Assembly (NCBI GenBank): GCA_018713755.1
Contig: DVOG01000135.1
Location: 1 to 11,568, forward strand
Length of the DNA: 11,568 nucleotides
Direction of reading: 5' to 3'
Origin: Candidatus Spyradosoma merdigallinarum
GTDB lineage: Bacteria; Verrucomicrobiota; Verrucomicrobiia; Opitutales; UBA953
Positions 1 to 6,616 of this stretch are shown piece by piece (the stretch's first letter is position 1; each line of letters starts with the position of its first letter). A model generated the notes under the pieces. The model was given only the letters and a program-made list of their open reading frames with translations. It made no database searches and had not been told where the DNA came from. A program made the translations under genes and the position numbers.

Positions 1-639
1 GACCCACGGCTCGACCGTCCACGCCGCCTCGAGCGTTCCCGCCTTGAACAGCGCGAGCTGGTCGGGGTTTTTCGTCGGAACGATCTGCACGTCGCCGCTG
101 CTCGTCGTCACGGGAATGCCGTTTTTGATCAGCCACGCGCGGCAGGCGACGTCCTGCGTGTTCCCGAGCTGCGGCGTCGCGATGGCGCGCCCGACGAAAT
201 CCTTCGGCGCGCGCGCGGGAACGTCCTGCCGCACGACGAGCGCCGCGCCGCCTTCGGCGCTTCCGCTGACGACGCGCACGCTCCCGCCGCGCTGAATGTA
301 GGCCATGATCGCGGGCGAGGGCCCGACGTAGCTCATGTCGATCGTCCCCAGCGTCAGCCCTTCCATGGCCGCGGGACCGGCGTTGTAGGGCTGCCAGAAC
401 AGTTTCGTTCCCGCGGGAAGGCGCGGCGCGAACCACGGGCGCCCTTCATATTCCATTTGCTGCGCGATGAGCGCCTGCGCGTGCGTGATGTTCGGGAAAT
501 ACCCGATGCGCAGTTCGGCGGAATCTTCCGAGGCGCGCTTGCGCAGCTGGAACGAGGAAATCCAGTCGCTGCGCCCGATGATTTCGAGCGCGCCGAGCAG
601 AATCACGAAAAAGAGGATGTAGAAAATGACTTTTTTCAT
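1..639 (-). CDS. ABC transporter substrate-binding protein, NitT/TauT/SsuA type (C-terminal part missing)
   Basis: Reading the minus strand from the ATG at 639-637 gives 213 residues, open to the window edge, so the C-terminal part lies outside. It resembles periplasmic binding proteins of the NitT/TauT/SsuA family, which bring small oxyanions, sulfonates or similar compounds to an inner-membrane permease. Residues 43-50 (LRIGYFPN), the Asn-Ile-Thr-His-Ala segment at 50-54, the MEGLTLGTIDMSYVGPSPA stretch around 92-110 and IATPQLGNTQD around 153-163 fit that family. The first 20 residues form a hydrophobic signal or anchor helix after MKK; I see no lipobox cysteine and no clear AxA cleavage site, so it may stay membrane-tethered. 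A purine-rich GGAGAAAGG lies upstream of the ATG. It follows the ATPase gene by 39 bp on the same strand, so they are probably one operon. The substrate cannot be told. Motif copies fall in frame as AGT (35-42, 407-414) and VPA (215-222). Confidence 0.86.
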   Translation of the reverse strand, partial: MKKVIFYILFFVILLGALEIIGRSDWISSFQLRKRASEDSAELRIGYFPNITHAQALIAQQMEYEGRPWFAPRLPAGTKLFWQPYNAGPAAMEGLTLGTIDMSYVGPSPAIMAYIQRGGSVRVVSGSAEGGAALVVRQDVPARAPKDFVGRAIATPQLGNTQDVACRAWLIKNGIPVTTSSGDVQIVPTKNPDQLALFKAGTLEAAWTVEPWV

Positions 640-678
640 CGTGCTTGACCTTTCTCCATGCGTTTTCGCGGGAACGCG

Positions 679-1518
679 TCAGTCCGCCTCCGCCGCAAGT
701 CCGTTCTTGTGCAGATGCCGCTTCAGCGCCGCGGTGATCGGGATGGACGTTTTCGAAAGCTCGGGATCGTTGATGTCGCGCGGGCGCGGGAGCGAGACGC
801 GGAAGTCGCTCGCGATGCGCCCCGGGTTCGGCGAAAGCAGGATGATGCGGTCGCCAAGGCAAACGGCTTCGCGGATGTTGTGCGTGACGAAGACGATCGT
901 TTTCTGCCGCTGCACGAAAATGCGCTGCAGGTCGCCGTAGAGCTGTTCCCGCGTCATGGCGTCGAGTGCGGAAAACGGCTCGTCCATCAGCAGAATGCGC
1001 GGGTTCGGCGCCAGCGAGCGCGCGAGCGCGACGCGCTGCTTCATGCCGCCGGAAAGCTCGTGGATGTTCGCGCGGTAGAACTTTTTCAGCCCGACGAGGT
1101 TCAGGTAAAACATCGCGACTTCCTCGCGCTCGGAATTCGTCAGGTTCGGCTTCAGCCGCAGCCCGAACATCACGTTCTGCAGCACGTCGAGCCACGGGAA
1201 CAGCGCGGAGTCCTGAAACATCACCATGCGTTCCCGCCCCGGCGCGGAAATCGGCTCGCCGTCCATGAGCACTTCGCCTTCCGTCGCCGTGTCCAGGCCC
1301 GCGATCAGATTGAGAATCGTTGACTTCCCGCAGCCGCTCGGCCCGACGAGGCAGAGGAACTCGCCTTCGGCGACGTCCATCGAAACGTTGTCGAGCGCGA
1401 GCACGGAACCTTGCCGCGACTTGAACGTCTTGCTGACGTTGCGCAGGCTGATTTTCGCGGCGGAAACGTTTTCCGTCTTGATGCTGCTCGGCGGGGCGGC
1501 GGTTTCTTGAGAAAGCAT
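679..1518 (-). CDS. ABC transporter ATP-binding protein, NitT/TauT/SsuB type
   Basis: A 279-residue cytoplasmic ATPase that would power the importer whose binding protein follows it. All motifs are intact: Walker A GPSGCGKST at 59-67, Q-loop Gln102, signature LSGGM at 155-159, Walker B ILLMDE at 175-180 with the D-loop SALD just after, and the switch His213 in VTHN. The QDSALFPWLDVLQNV segment (102-116) and the C-terminal SLPRPRD stretch are typical of the SsuB/TauB/NrtD group, although they do not decide between sulfonate, taurine and nitrate. The first 20 residues are a short non-conserved extension. The start is well supported by AAGGAG (minus strand, complement of 1528-1533) nine bases before the ATG, one of only two textbook Shine-Dalgarno sites I see. 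The permease usually found with this pair may lie beyond the left edge. The family assignment is firm; the substrate is open. Confidence 0.94.
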   Translation of the reverse strand: MLSQETAAPPSSIKTENVSAAKISLRNVSKTFKSRQGSVLALDNVSMDVAEGEFLCLVGPSGCGKSTILNLIAGLDTATEGEVLMDGEPISAPGRERMVMFQDSALFPWLDVLQNVMFGLRLKPNLTNSEREEVAMFYLNLVGLKKFYRANIHELSGGMKQRVALARSLAPNPRILLMDEPFSALDAMTREQLYGDLQRIFVQRQKTIVFVTHNIREAVCLGDRIILLSPNPGRIASDFRVSLPRPRDINDPELSKTSIPITAALKRHLHKNGLAAEAD

Positions 1519-1624
1519 GGCGTGGAACTCCTTCGGCGATGCGTGGGTTTTCGGGGAATTTCAGAGTGCGCCTCCGTTCTCGGAAGCGGCGGAATTTTGG
1601 AGGAAAATCCCTTCGGAATCAAGC

Positions 1625-1671
1625 GCGGGAACGCTTTCCGCGCAAGAAAAGCGCCGCCGCGTTCCCGCGGC
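1625..1671 (-). terminator. Two motif-built hairpins after the Verru_Chthon gene
   Basis: Directly after the TGA of the 955-residue gene, the minus strand can fold GCCGCG-GGAA-CGCGGC (1656-1671 on the plus strand): six pairs closed by a GGAA tetraloop, followed after a few bases by TTTTCTT. A second hairpin follows (about 1625-1645; GCGCGGAA with TCCCGCGC around a five-base loop, one wobble pair). Both stems contain the dispersed motif (1661-1668 and 1625-1632). The T-tract is short and interrupted, so termination is plausible but not certain. The rest of the gap up to the ATPase gene start shows only that gene's Shine-Dalgarno site. Confidence 0.4.
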
Positions 1672-4539
1672 TCACAGCTCGTCGGCGGGAACCCAGCGGA
1701 ATGACGCGATTTCATAGCGGCGGCCGAAAACCCGGTTCAGCGCGTTCTGCGCTCCCGCCGGCGTGTCCGCGGGCTGCGAGGCGTCGAAAAATTCCGCTGT
1801 GCGCTGCACGCGCATTTCCGCGCAGGCCGCCGCCCGGATTTTCCCTGTCGCGGGATCGCGCGCTTCGGCGCGGCACAGAATCGTGAACGTGTCTCCGCGC
1901 GGCGCGGCGAAAGGCGCGAGCGCCTCCATCAGCGAGCCCTGGTCGATTGCGGCGGGCGCCCAGGCGGGAATTTCCTCGCCGCCGGGCGCGTTGAAGCGGC
2001 TTTCCCGCAGCGCCGCCTTCAGCACGCCGGAATCGGCGAATTCTTCGAGCGAGCGGAACGGCTTGCTTCCGCGTTCCCGCCGCGCGCGGATTTCTTCGGC
2101 GATCGCTTCCGCGAGGCATTTCAGCGCGGAAATTTCGACTTCCCGCGCGCCCTGAGCGAAAAGGACTCGCTCGCGCTCCGCGCCGGAAAGCGCGGCGATT
2201 TCCTCGTCCGAACGCAGTTCCCGCGTTCCCGCCGCGGGCGGAATCTGCGCGGAAAAGGGCAGCGTGAAAAAGGCGCGGGCAAGGTGCCTCCCCGCCGCGC
2301 CCTGCGCGGGAACGTCGCGCGGGAGCGCCGCCGCCCACGCGTCGGCGTTGACGCTGTTGACGTTGAACGCGCCGGAGACGAGGAAATTTTCTCCGCGGCG
2401 CACATGGTGCGGGTTCTTGCCTTCGGCGGAAAAATACGCGCGGTCGAAAAGCGAATTCGGGGAAACGCCGCGTTCCCGCGCCGCCGCCGCCTCCGGGAAG
2501 GGCTCTCCGAAACCTCCGGCGCACGGGAACGCCGCGAACGCTTCGTGCGCGAGCGCGCCGACGGAAAGCGCGTCCGCCGCCGCGGGCGTTTCGAAAATCC
2601 GCGCGCAGGCGAACGCGTTCCGGCGCTCCGCGGCGTGCTCGTTCGGGAACGGGTCGCGCAGCGGCGACGCGAGGCGCTCCGGGGTTTCCGCGTCCCCGCC
2701 GATTTCCGCTTCCGCGCGCGCCGCGTTTCCCGCGAGCGCGGAAACCTCAAACGCGGCGCGCACGGCGGGAACGGAAAAATCGAAGACGCCGAGCCGCGGG
2801 TCGACTTCCGCGAACAGCGCGCGCATCGCCGCCGCGTCTTCCGCGCGCAGACGGATTTTCCACGCGAACGTCGCCTGCGACGCGTCGTAGTCGCCCGCCT
2901 TTTCCCGGTTGTATTCCGCGCCGGAAAGCGTCGTCGAGAAAAACGGCAGCGCCACGTTCCGCAGCTCGAAAACGGGCGCGGCGTAATCCCGCGGGAACGT
3001 TTCCTGACGCAGCGTTCCCGCCGCGCCGCGGATCAGAAACGACGCGGGAAGCGCGCCCGGAAGCCCGACGACCGAAATTTCGTGCGCGGGGTGAAACCAC
3101 CTGCCGGGCTCCGCGCCGTAGGGCGGCTTGGCGATTTTTTCCGGATCTTTCTGATATTTCCACGACGGTCCGCCGGCGTTTCGCGCCAGGCCCTGCGGCT
3201 GCGCGCGCGGGTCGGGAAAGCGCGCGAGGAAAACTTCGCCGCCGTGGAGCCCCGCCGCGTTCCCGTCTTCGCCGAAGCCCTGCGGCGTCGCGTCGAAAAT
3301 GCGGCAGTAGGCGTTGCAGGTTCGGTCCGACGGCGTTTGCCGGACGATGCCGAAACGCCCGACCGGGAAATCCGTCGGCGAAAAAACGAATTCTCCGCCC
3401 GTGTTTTCGTTGCGGATGCAGACGGCGGGCAGATTTTCGAAATCGATCATGCCGAGCATCCCTTCTTCCCGCGCGAGCAGCGGGAACGCGTAGGGATTCC
3501 AAAGCCGCGCCGTGACGTGGAAGCGCGCGCGGTGCTGCCCGTCCGAGCGCGGATTGAACACGCCGACGTGCAGCGTCAGCTCCGCCGGAATCGGGAACGG
3601 CGCGAACGTCCAGCCGAACGCTCCCGCGGGCGCGGGGCGCGCCGTCGCGACGGGCGTTCCCGCGCGGAAGTCGTCCTCCGCGGCGGCACGCAGCGTCTCC
3701 GCGGCTTCCGCCGGCAAAAACGCTTCGGCGAGCGCGGCGTTTTTCTCGTCGAAAAAATCGAATTTCAGCGCGCGCCGCGGCCAGTCCGCGGGAACGCCCT
3801 GCGCGTCGAGCGTGAAAGTTTCCCGCGCCGCCGCGCGCCGTTCCCGCGGGACGGCGTCGCCCAGCGCCGCGAGCAGGATTTTTTCGTCCGGCGCGGCGGC
3901 GAGCTTTTCGGGAAAAAGCGCCGCGGGCGTCGTTTCTCCGTCGAGGAAATGCGCGAAATGCGTGTTGCGCGGCACCTGCCGGCGCAGGCGCGCCAGCGTT
4001 TCCGGGTCGCCTCCGAAGCGGCGCAGATGCGCTTCGCGTTCCCGCCGGGCGGCGGACGCGCGCAGCGATTCGTCGAGGATGAAATACGCGAAGCGGACGT
4101 TTTCGCCGAGCTTTTCCCAGGGCACTTCCGCGGGAGCGCTCATCCGCGCCGCGTCGCGCAGAAAGCAGCTCCGCGTTCCCGCGAATACGCCGCGCGCGGA
4201 AACGAGCGGTACCGCGCCGGAGGAAAATTCTTGTCGGATGCGCTCGCCGTGCCACGCGCCGAGCCACTCGGACGCCGACGCGGAGGGAACGATTTTCGCC
4301 GTCGCGCACGCGTCCGTTCCCGTGTAGGTCTGCAAGTCGGCGAGCGCGATTTTCGCTCCCGCCAGCGCCGCGCTGCGCGCGCAGCCGAGCGCGACGAGGT
4401 TTTCGTTTTCCCGCTCGAAGGAAGCCGTCGCCCTCAGCGCGCCGAACGCGCAGACGAGGGCGAGCGCCGTCAGCAAAAGCACGGCGATCAGCGCGAACGC
4501 CGGACGGCGGCGTCGGACGCGGGCACGGGAGGTCGGCAT
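1672..4539 (-). CDS. Verru_Chthon cassette protein A (pseudopilin-like, membrane-anchored)
   Basis: A 955-residue protein. Arg-rich residues 1-12 precede a type IV pilin-like hydrophobic helix (AFALIAVLLLTALALVCAFG, 14-33) and an Ala-rich helix to about 70, the layout of GspK-like pseudopilins and of the verrucomicrobial Verru_Chthon cassette protein A family. Family-like stretches are NVRFAYFILDESLRAS (about 147-162), GAFNVNSVNADAW (about 723-735), KPFRSLEEF (about 825), DTFTILCRAEARDPATGK (883-900) and the C-terminal FGRRYEIASFRW. In that family the protein sits with cassette proteins B, C and D, thought to form a secretion or surface-assembly apparatus; none of these is seen here. The role is therefore not established. 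There is no clear Shine-Dalgarno site; the start is chosen because it places the Arg-rich cap and helix at the N-terminus. The gene carries 15 motif copies. It is divergent from the PEP-CTERM gene. Family call from recognition of conserved stretches. Confidence 0.85.
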   Translation of the reverse strand: MPTSRARVRRRRPAFALIAVLLLTALALVCAFGALRATASFERENENLVALGCARSAALAGAKIALADLQTYTGTDACATAKIVPSASASEWLGAWHGERIRQEFSSGAVPLVSARGVFAGTRSCFLRDAARMSAPAEVPWEKLGENVRFAYFILDESLRASAARREREAHLRRFGGDPETLARLRRQVPRNTHFAHFLDGETTPAALFPEKLAAAPDEKILLAALGDAVPRERRAAARETFTLDAQGVPADWPRRALKFDFFDEKNAALAEAFLPAEAAETLRAAAEDDFRAGTPVATARPAPAGAFGWTFAPFPIPAELTLHVGVFNPRSDGQHRARFHVTARLWNPYAFPLLAREEGMLGMIDFENLPAVCIRNENTGGEFVFSPTDFPVGRFGIVRQTPSDRTCNAYCRIFDATPQGFGEDGNAAGLHGGEVFLARFPDPRAQPQGLARNAGGPSWKYQKDPEKIAKPPYGAEPGRWFHPAHEISVVGLPGALPASFLIRGAAGTLRQETFPRDYAAPVFELRNVALPFFSTTLSGAEYNREKAGDYDASQATFAWKIRLRAEDAAAMRALFAEVDPRLGVFDFSVPAVRAAFEVSALAGNAARAEAEIGGDAETPERLASPLRDPFPNEHAAERRNAFACARIFETPAAADALSVGALAHEAFAAFPCAGGFGEPFPEAAAARERGVSPNSLFDRAYFSAEGKNPHHVRRGENFLVSGAFNVNSVNADAWAAALPRDVPAQGAAGRHLARAFFTLPFSAQIPPAAGTRELRSDEEIAALSGAERERVLFAQGAREVEISALKCLAEAIAEEIRARRERGSKPFRSLEEFADSGVLKAALRESRFNAPGGEEIPAWAPAAIDQGSLMEALAPFAAPRGDTFTILCRAEARDPATGKIRAAACAEMRVQRTAEFFDASQPADTPAGAQNALNRVFGRRYEIASFRWVPADEL

Positions 4540-4583
4540 CGTCAGGGGAAAACGGAGGTTGCGGGGAGAGAGGTTTGAAAAAA

Positions 4584-4612
4584 AATAAAGAGACGTTTCT
4601 GCGCGCCTTCAA
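4584..4612 (-). promoter_or_regulatory. Candidate sigma-70-like promoter for the Verru_Chthon gene
   Basis: On the minus strand TTGAAG (complement of 4607-4612) and TTTATT (complement of 4584-4589) are separated by 17 bases in an otherwise AT-rich pocket. Transcription would begin near 4577 and leave a leader of about 38 bases before the ATG at 4539. This is a match to a general consensus, not proof. Confidence 0.35.
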
Positions 4613-4634
4613 GAACAAAACGCCTTCGGGAACG

Positions 4635-4676
4635 AAAAAAGCCCGAGAAAACGCTTGCGGGCGCACTTTTTTTTTT
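4635..4676. terminator. Terminator-like hairpin between divergent genes
   Basis: GCCCG (4641-4645) and CGGGC (4658-4662) pair around a 12-base loop. On the minus strand the stem is followed at once by six T; on the plus strand a run of ten T (4667-4676) follows after four bases. It could terminate in either direction. It lies in the 223-bp gap between the divergent Verru_Chthon and PEP-CTERM genes, upstream of the candidate minus-strand promoter, so it may insulate the two units. The five-pair stem is short. On the plus strand a weak promoter (TTGCGG 4655-4660, CAGAAT 4679-4684, 18 bases apart) overlaps it and could serve the PEP-CTERM gene. Confidence 0.4.
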
Positions 4677-4762
4677 GTCAGAATCGCAACCAAGGAAATG
4701 GGACACGTTTCTGCGGGGCGTTCCCGCGGGGTTCCGTTTCCTGAAATTACCTCAAATCAATC

Positions 4763-5512
4763 ATGAAAAAATATATCACTATCGCGGCGCTTTTTGCCGC
4801 CGGAACGGCGTTCGCCAACGCGGACGTGACGCTCGTCGACGTCGATTTCACGTCGGTGAGCGAAATGCCGGAAGGATGGACTTCCGGACAGTGGAACGGG
4901 AACAATACTCCGCACTTCGCGTTCGGCGCGAACGGCGTCACCGTCAATCATCCGTGGAAGCAGAACTATCTGGAAACGACGGATTTGACGCTTTCGCTCG
5001 CCGAAGGCGTTTCCTACACGATCGAGTTCACGACGTATTCCGCCAGCACGAACAACTACCAGGCGCTGTTCTATCTGAGCTCGGACAGCTGCAGCATTGC
5101 GCTCGGCAATTCCTACAACAACAATACGGATGTCTACGTCGGCGATCTGAACTCCGCGATTGGCGAGCAGTTCGTTTCTTTTCAGTCCGGCACCAGTCGC
5201 ACGGTCATCGACAAGGATCAGACGATTGACGGCTTGAACGTCAACAACGGCTTGGATTATTCCCTGACGCTGACGGAAGGACTGCTGAGCTATTCCATCT
5301 CCGACGGCACGACTACGAAGACGGGAAGCTTCACGTTTTCGGGGACGGACACGTTCTCCAAAATCGGCTTTGTGCTCGACGGCGCTACGGGCACGGTCGG
5401 CGTGAAGAACATCAGCGTCGTTTCTTCGGCGATTCCGGAGCCGTCGGCGTTCGGTCTGCTCGCGGGCTTGGGCGCGCTGTCGCTCGTCGCTTCGCGCCGC
5501 CGCCGCAAATAA
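4763..5512 (+). CDS. PEP-CTERM-anchored secreted protein, beta-rich
   Basis: A 249-residue exported protein. Residues 1-20 form a Sec signal peptide (MKK, hydrophobic core, likely cut after AFANA). The C-terminus at 224-249 is a canonical PEP-CTERM sorting signal: IPEPSAF, a hydrophobic helix (229-243) and a basic SRRRRK tail, which exosortase systems recognise to process and anchor proteins at the envelope. The mature body (21-222) is rich in Ser, Thr, Asn and Gly in alternating patterns, with segments such as MPEGW (35-39) and GVSYTIEFTTYS (82-93), and looks like a beta-sandwich of the kind found in carbohydrate-binding modules; that fold is inference. It has one cysteine (110), no catalytic motif, and I do not recognise a function. 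No exosortase gene is nearby, as is usual. No clear Shine-Dalgarno site precedes the ATG. Unlike its neighbours it holds no exact motif copy and reads less GC-rich. Confidence 0.88.
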   Translation: MKKYITIAALFAAGTAFANADVTLVDVDFTSVSEMPEGWTSGQWNGNNTPHFAFGANGVTVNHPWKQNYLETTDLTLSLAEGVSYTIEFTTYSASTNNYQALFYLSSDSCSIALGNSYNNNTDVYVGDLNSAIGEQFVSFQSGTSRTVIDKDQTIDGLNVNNGLDYSLTLTEGLLSYSISDGTTTKTGSFTFSGTDTFSKIGFVLDGATGTVGVKNISVVSSAIPEPSAFGLLAGLGALSLVASRRRRK

Positions 5513-5534
5513 GACGAAGCGCGAAAGCTTCCTG

Positions 5535-5581
5535 AAAAAAAGCGTTCCCGTCGGGGCTTTTCCCGCGGGAACGCTTTTTTT
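5535..5581. terminator. Bidirectional intrinsic terminator made of an inverted motif pair
   Basis: Positions 5535-5550 and 5566-5581 are perfect 16-base inverted repeats: seven A, then GCGTTCCCG, and its exact complement ending in seven T. The 15-base loop can add four more pairs (5552-5555 with 5562-5565) after one bulged base. Each strand thus has a GC-rich stem followed by a T-tract, the form of an intrinsic terminator both ways. It lies between the convergent PEP-CTERM gene (ends 5512) and hemC (ends 5615) and can serve both. One arm contains an exact dispersed motif copy (5565-5572), the other a one-mismatch copy. Confidence 0.9.
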
Positions 5582-5614
5582 GCGCGCGTCATTTCCGCGC
5601 GGGAACGCGGATTT

Positions 5615-6490
5615 TCAGAAGATTTCGCGCAGGACGCGCTCGACGGCGGCGGGGATTTCCTCCGGCGCGGGCGCGGGAAAAGAAAAGGCGCGCATGCCGA
5701 TGTCCTCGCGGAAGATGCGGAGACGGTTTCCGGCGAAATGCACGGCGAAGGCGGTGTGGCAACCTTCGCCGAGCGCGGAGAGGAATGCGCGTTCGACGGC
5801 GACGGCGAGCGTCGTTCCCGCATCGCATGCCCGCGCGAAGAACGCCGCGTCGCGTTCCCGCGTCTGCAGGGCGATTGCCGCCTGCGCCGCGGCGGGCACC
5901 ATGGCGTCGAGGGAAAGCGGGACGAATTTCAGCCCCGGGAACGCGGCGATGCCCAGGCGCGCCAGTCCCGCGGCGGCGAGAAAGGTCGCGTCGGCGGCGT
6001 TCCCGTCGGCGATTTTTTTCAGACGCGTGCTCACGCTCCCGCGCAGTTCGGAAAATTCAGCGTCGGGAAAAAGCGCACGCGCCTGGGCGCGCCGACGCGG
6101 GGAGCCCGTGGCGATGCTCGCGGGAATGCCGTCGGAGCGCTCGGCGTCTTCGCGCAGGACGAGCACGTCGCGCGCGTCGGCGCGGGGCAGGCAGCCGGCG
6201 AGGCGCGTTCCCGCGGCGAGCGCGGTCGGCAGGTCTTTCCCGCTGTGGACGGCGACGTCGATTTCGCCCGCGGCGAGCGCGCTTTCCAGCTCGGAGGTGA
6301 AAAGGCCTTTGCCGCCGGTTTTTTCGAGCGACCACGCGAGTTTGCGGTCGCCCTGCGTGACGAAGGTTTTCAGTTCGGCGGGAACGCCCGGCGCGGCGGC
6401 GGCGAGCGCGGCGCGGGCGAGTTCCGCCTGCGCGAGCGCGAGCGGGCTTCCGCGCGTTCCGATGATGATTTTCCGTTTCGCTTCCGGCAT
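5615..6490 (-). CDS. hemC: Hydroxymethylbilane synthase (porphobilinogen deaminase)
   Basis: A 291-residue cytoplasmic enzyme of usual family length that joins four porphobilinogen units into hydroxymethylbilane, the linear precursor of haem and other tetrapyrroles. Visible landmarks are GTRGSPLALAQA (11-22), VHSGKD (81-86) with the catalytic aspartate Asp86, the substrate-binding arginines at 132-134 in TGSPRRRAQ, RGSVSTRL (150-157), and Cys244 in GEGCHTA, which should carry the dipyrromethane cofactor. Two family motifs are unusual: the Met of HSMKD is Gly here, and the usual PAVGQGAL is PAAAQAAI (199-206). Key charged residues are kept, so I expect activity. The ATG at 6490-6488 has an A-rich leader and no Shine-Dalgarno site. 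Motif copies read as VPA, AGT or RER in the protein. The next enzyme, hemD, lies 2.7 kb away on the same strand rather than adjacent. Confidence 0.96.
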   Translation of the reverse strand: MPEAKRKIIIGTRGSPLALAQAELARAALAAAAPGVPAELKTFVTQGDRKLAWSLEKTGGKGLFTSELESALAAGEIDVAVHSGKDLPTALAAGTRLAGCLPRADARDVLVLREDAERSDGIPASIATGSPRRRAQARALFPDAEFSELRGSVSTRLKKIADGNAADATFLAAAGLARLGIAAFPGLKFVPLSLDAMVPAAAQAAIALQTRERDAAFFARACDAGTTLAVAVERAFLSALGEGCHTAFAVHFAGNRLRIFREDIGMRAFSFPAPAPEEIPAAVERVLREIF

Positions 6491-6580
6491 GCGTGTATTT
6501 TTTTTTTCGCGGGAAAGCTTACGCTTTGCGGGCGCGGCGGGAAAGGCTTGTTTTTTCGCGAAAGGGAAAAATTTATGGCG

Positions 6581-6609
6581 TTGCGCGCGGCGCGGGAAAA
6601 AGCTACTTT
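6581..6609 (+). promoter_or_regulatory. Candidate promoter giving a near-leaderless transcript
   Basis: TTGCGC (6581-6586), a 17-base spacer and TACTTT (6604-6609) resemble a sigma-70 promoter. Only seven bases lie between TACTTT and the ATG at 6617, so transcription would start at or next to the start codon. This would explain the absence of a Shine-Dalgarno site there. The remaining part of the 126-bp gap to hemC is AT-rich runs around GC-rich blocks and should also hold the hemC promoter, which I cannot place. Confidence 0.35.
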
Positions 6610-6616
6610 CCGCGCC

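Noticed and set aside
2284..4578. Very long open frame on the plus strand opposite the Verru_Chthon gene, and another on the minus strand at 2747-4693
   Set aside because: Both are Arg-rich, lack recognisable motifs and follow from few stop codons in GC-rich DNA; the 955-residue frame has a membrane helix and family-like blocks.
5738..6616. Longer start for the unknown membrane protein
   Set aside because: It would overlap hemC completely on the other strand, and the added residues resemble nothing; 6617 gives a clean start with a promoter candidate.
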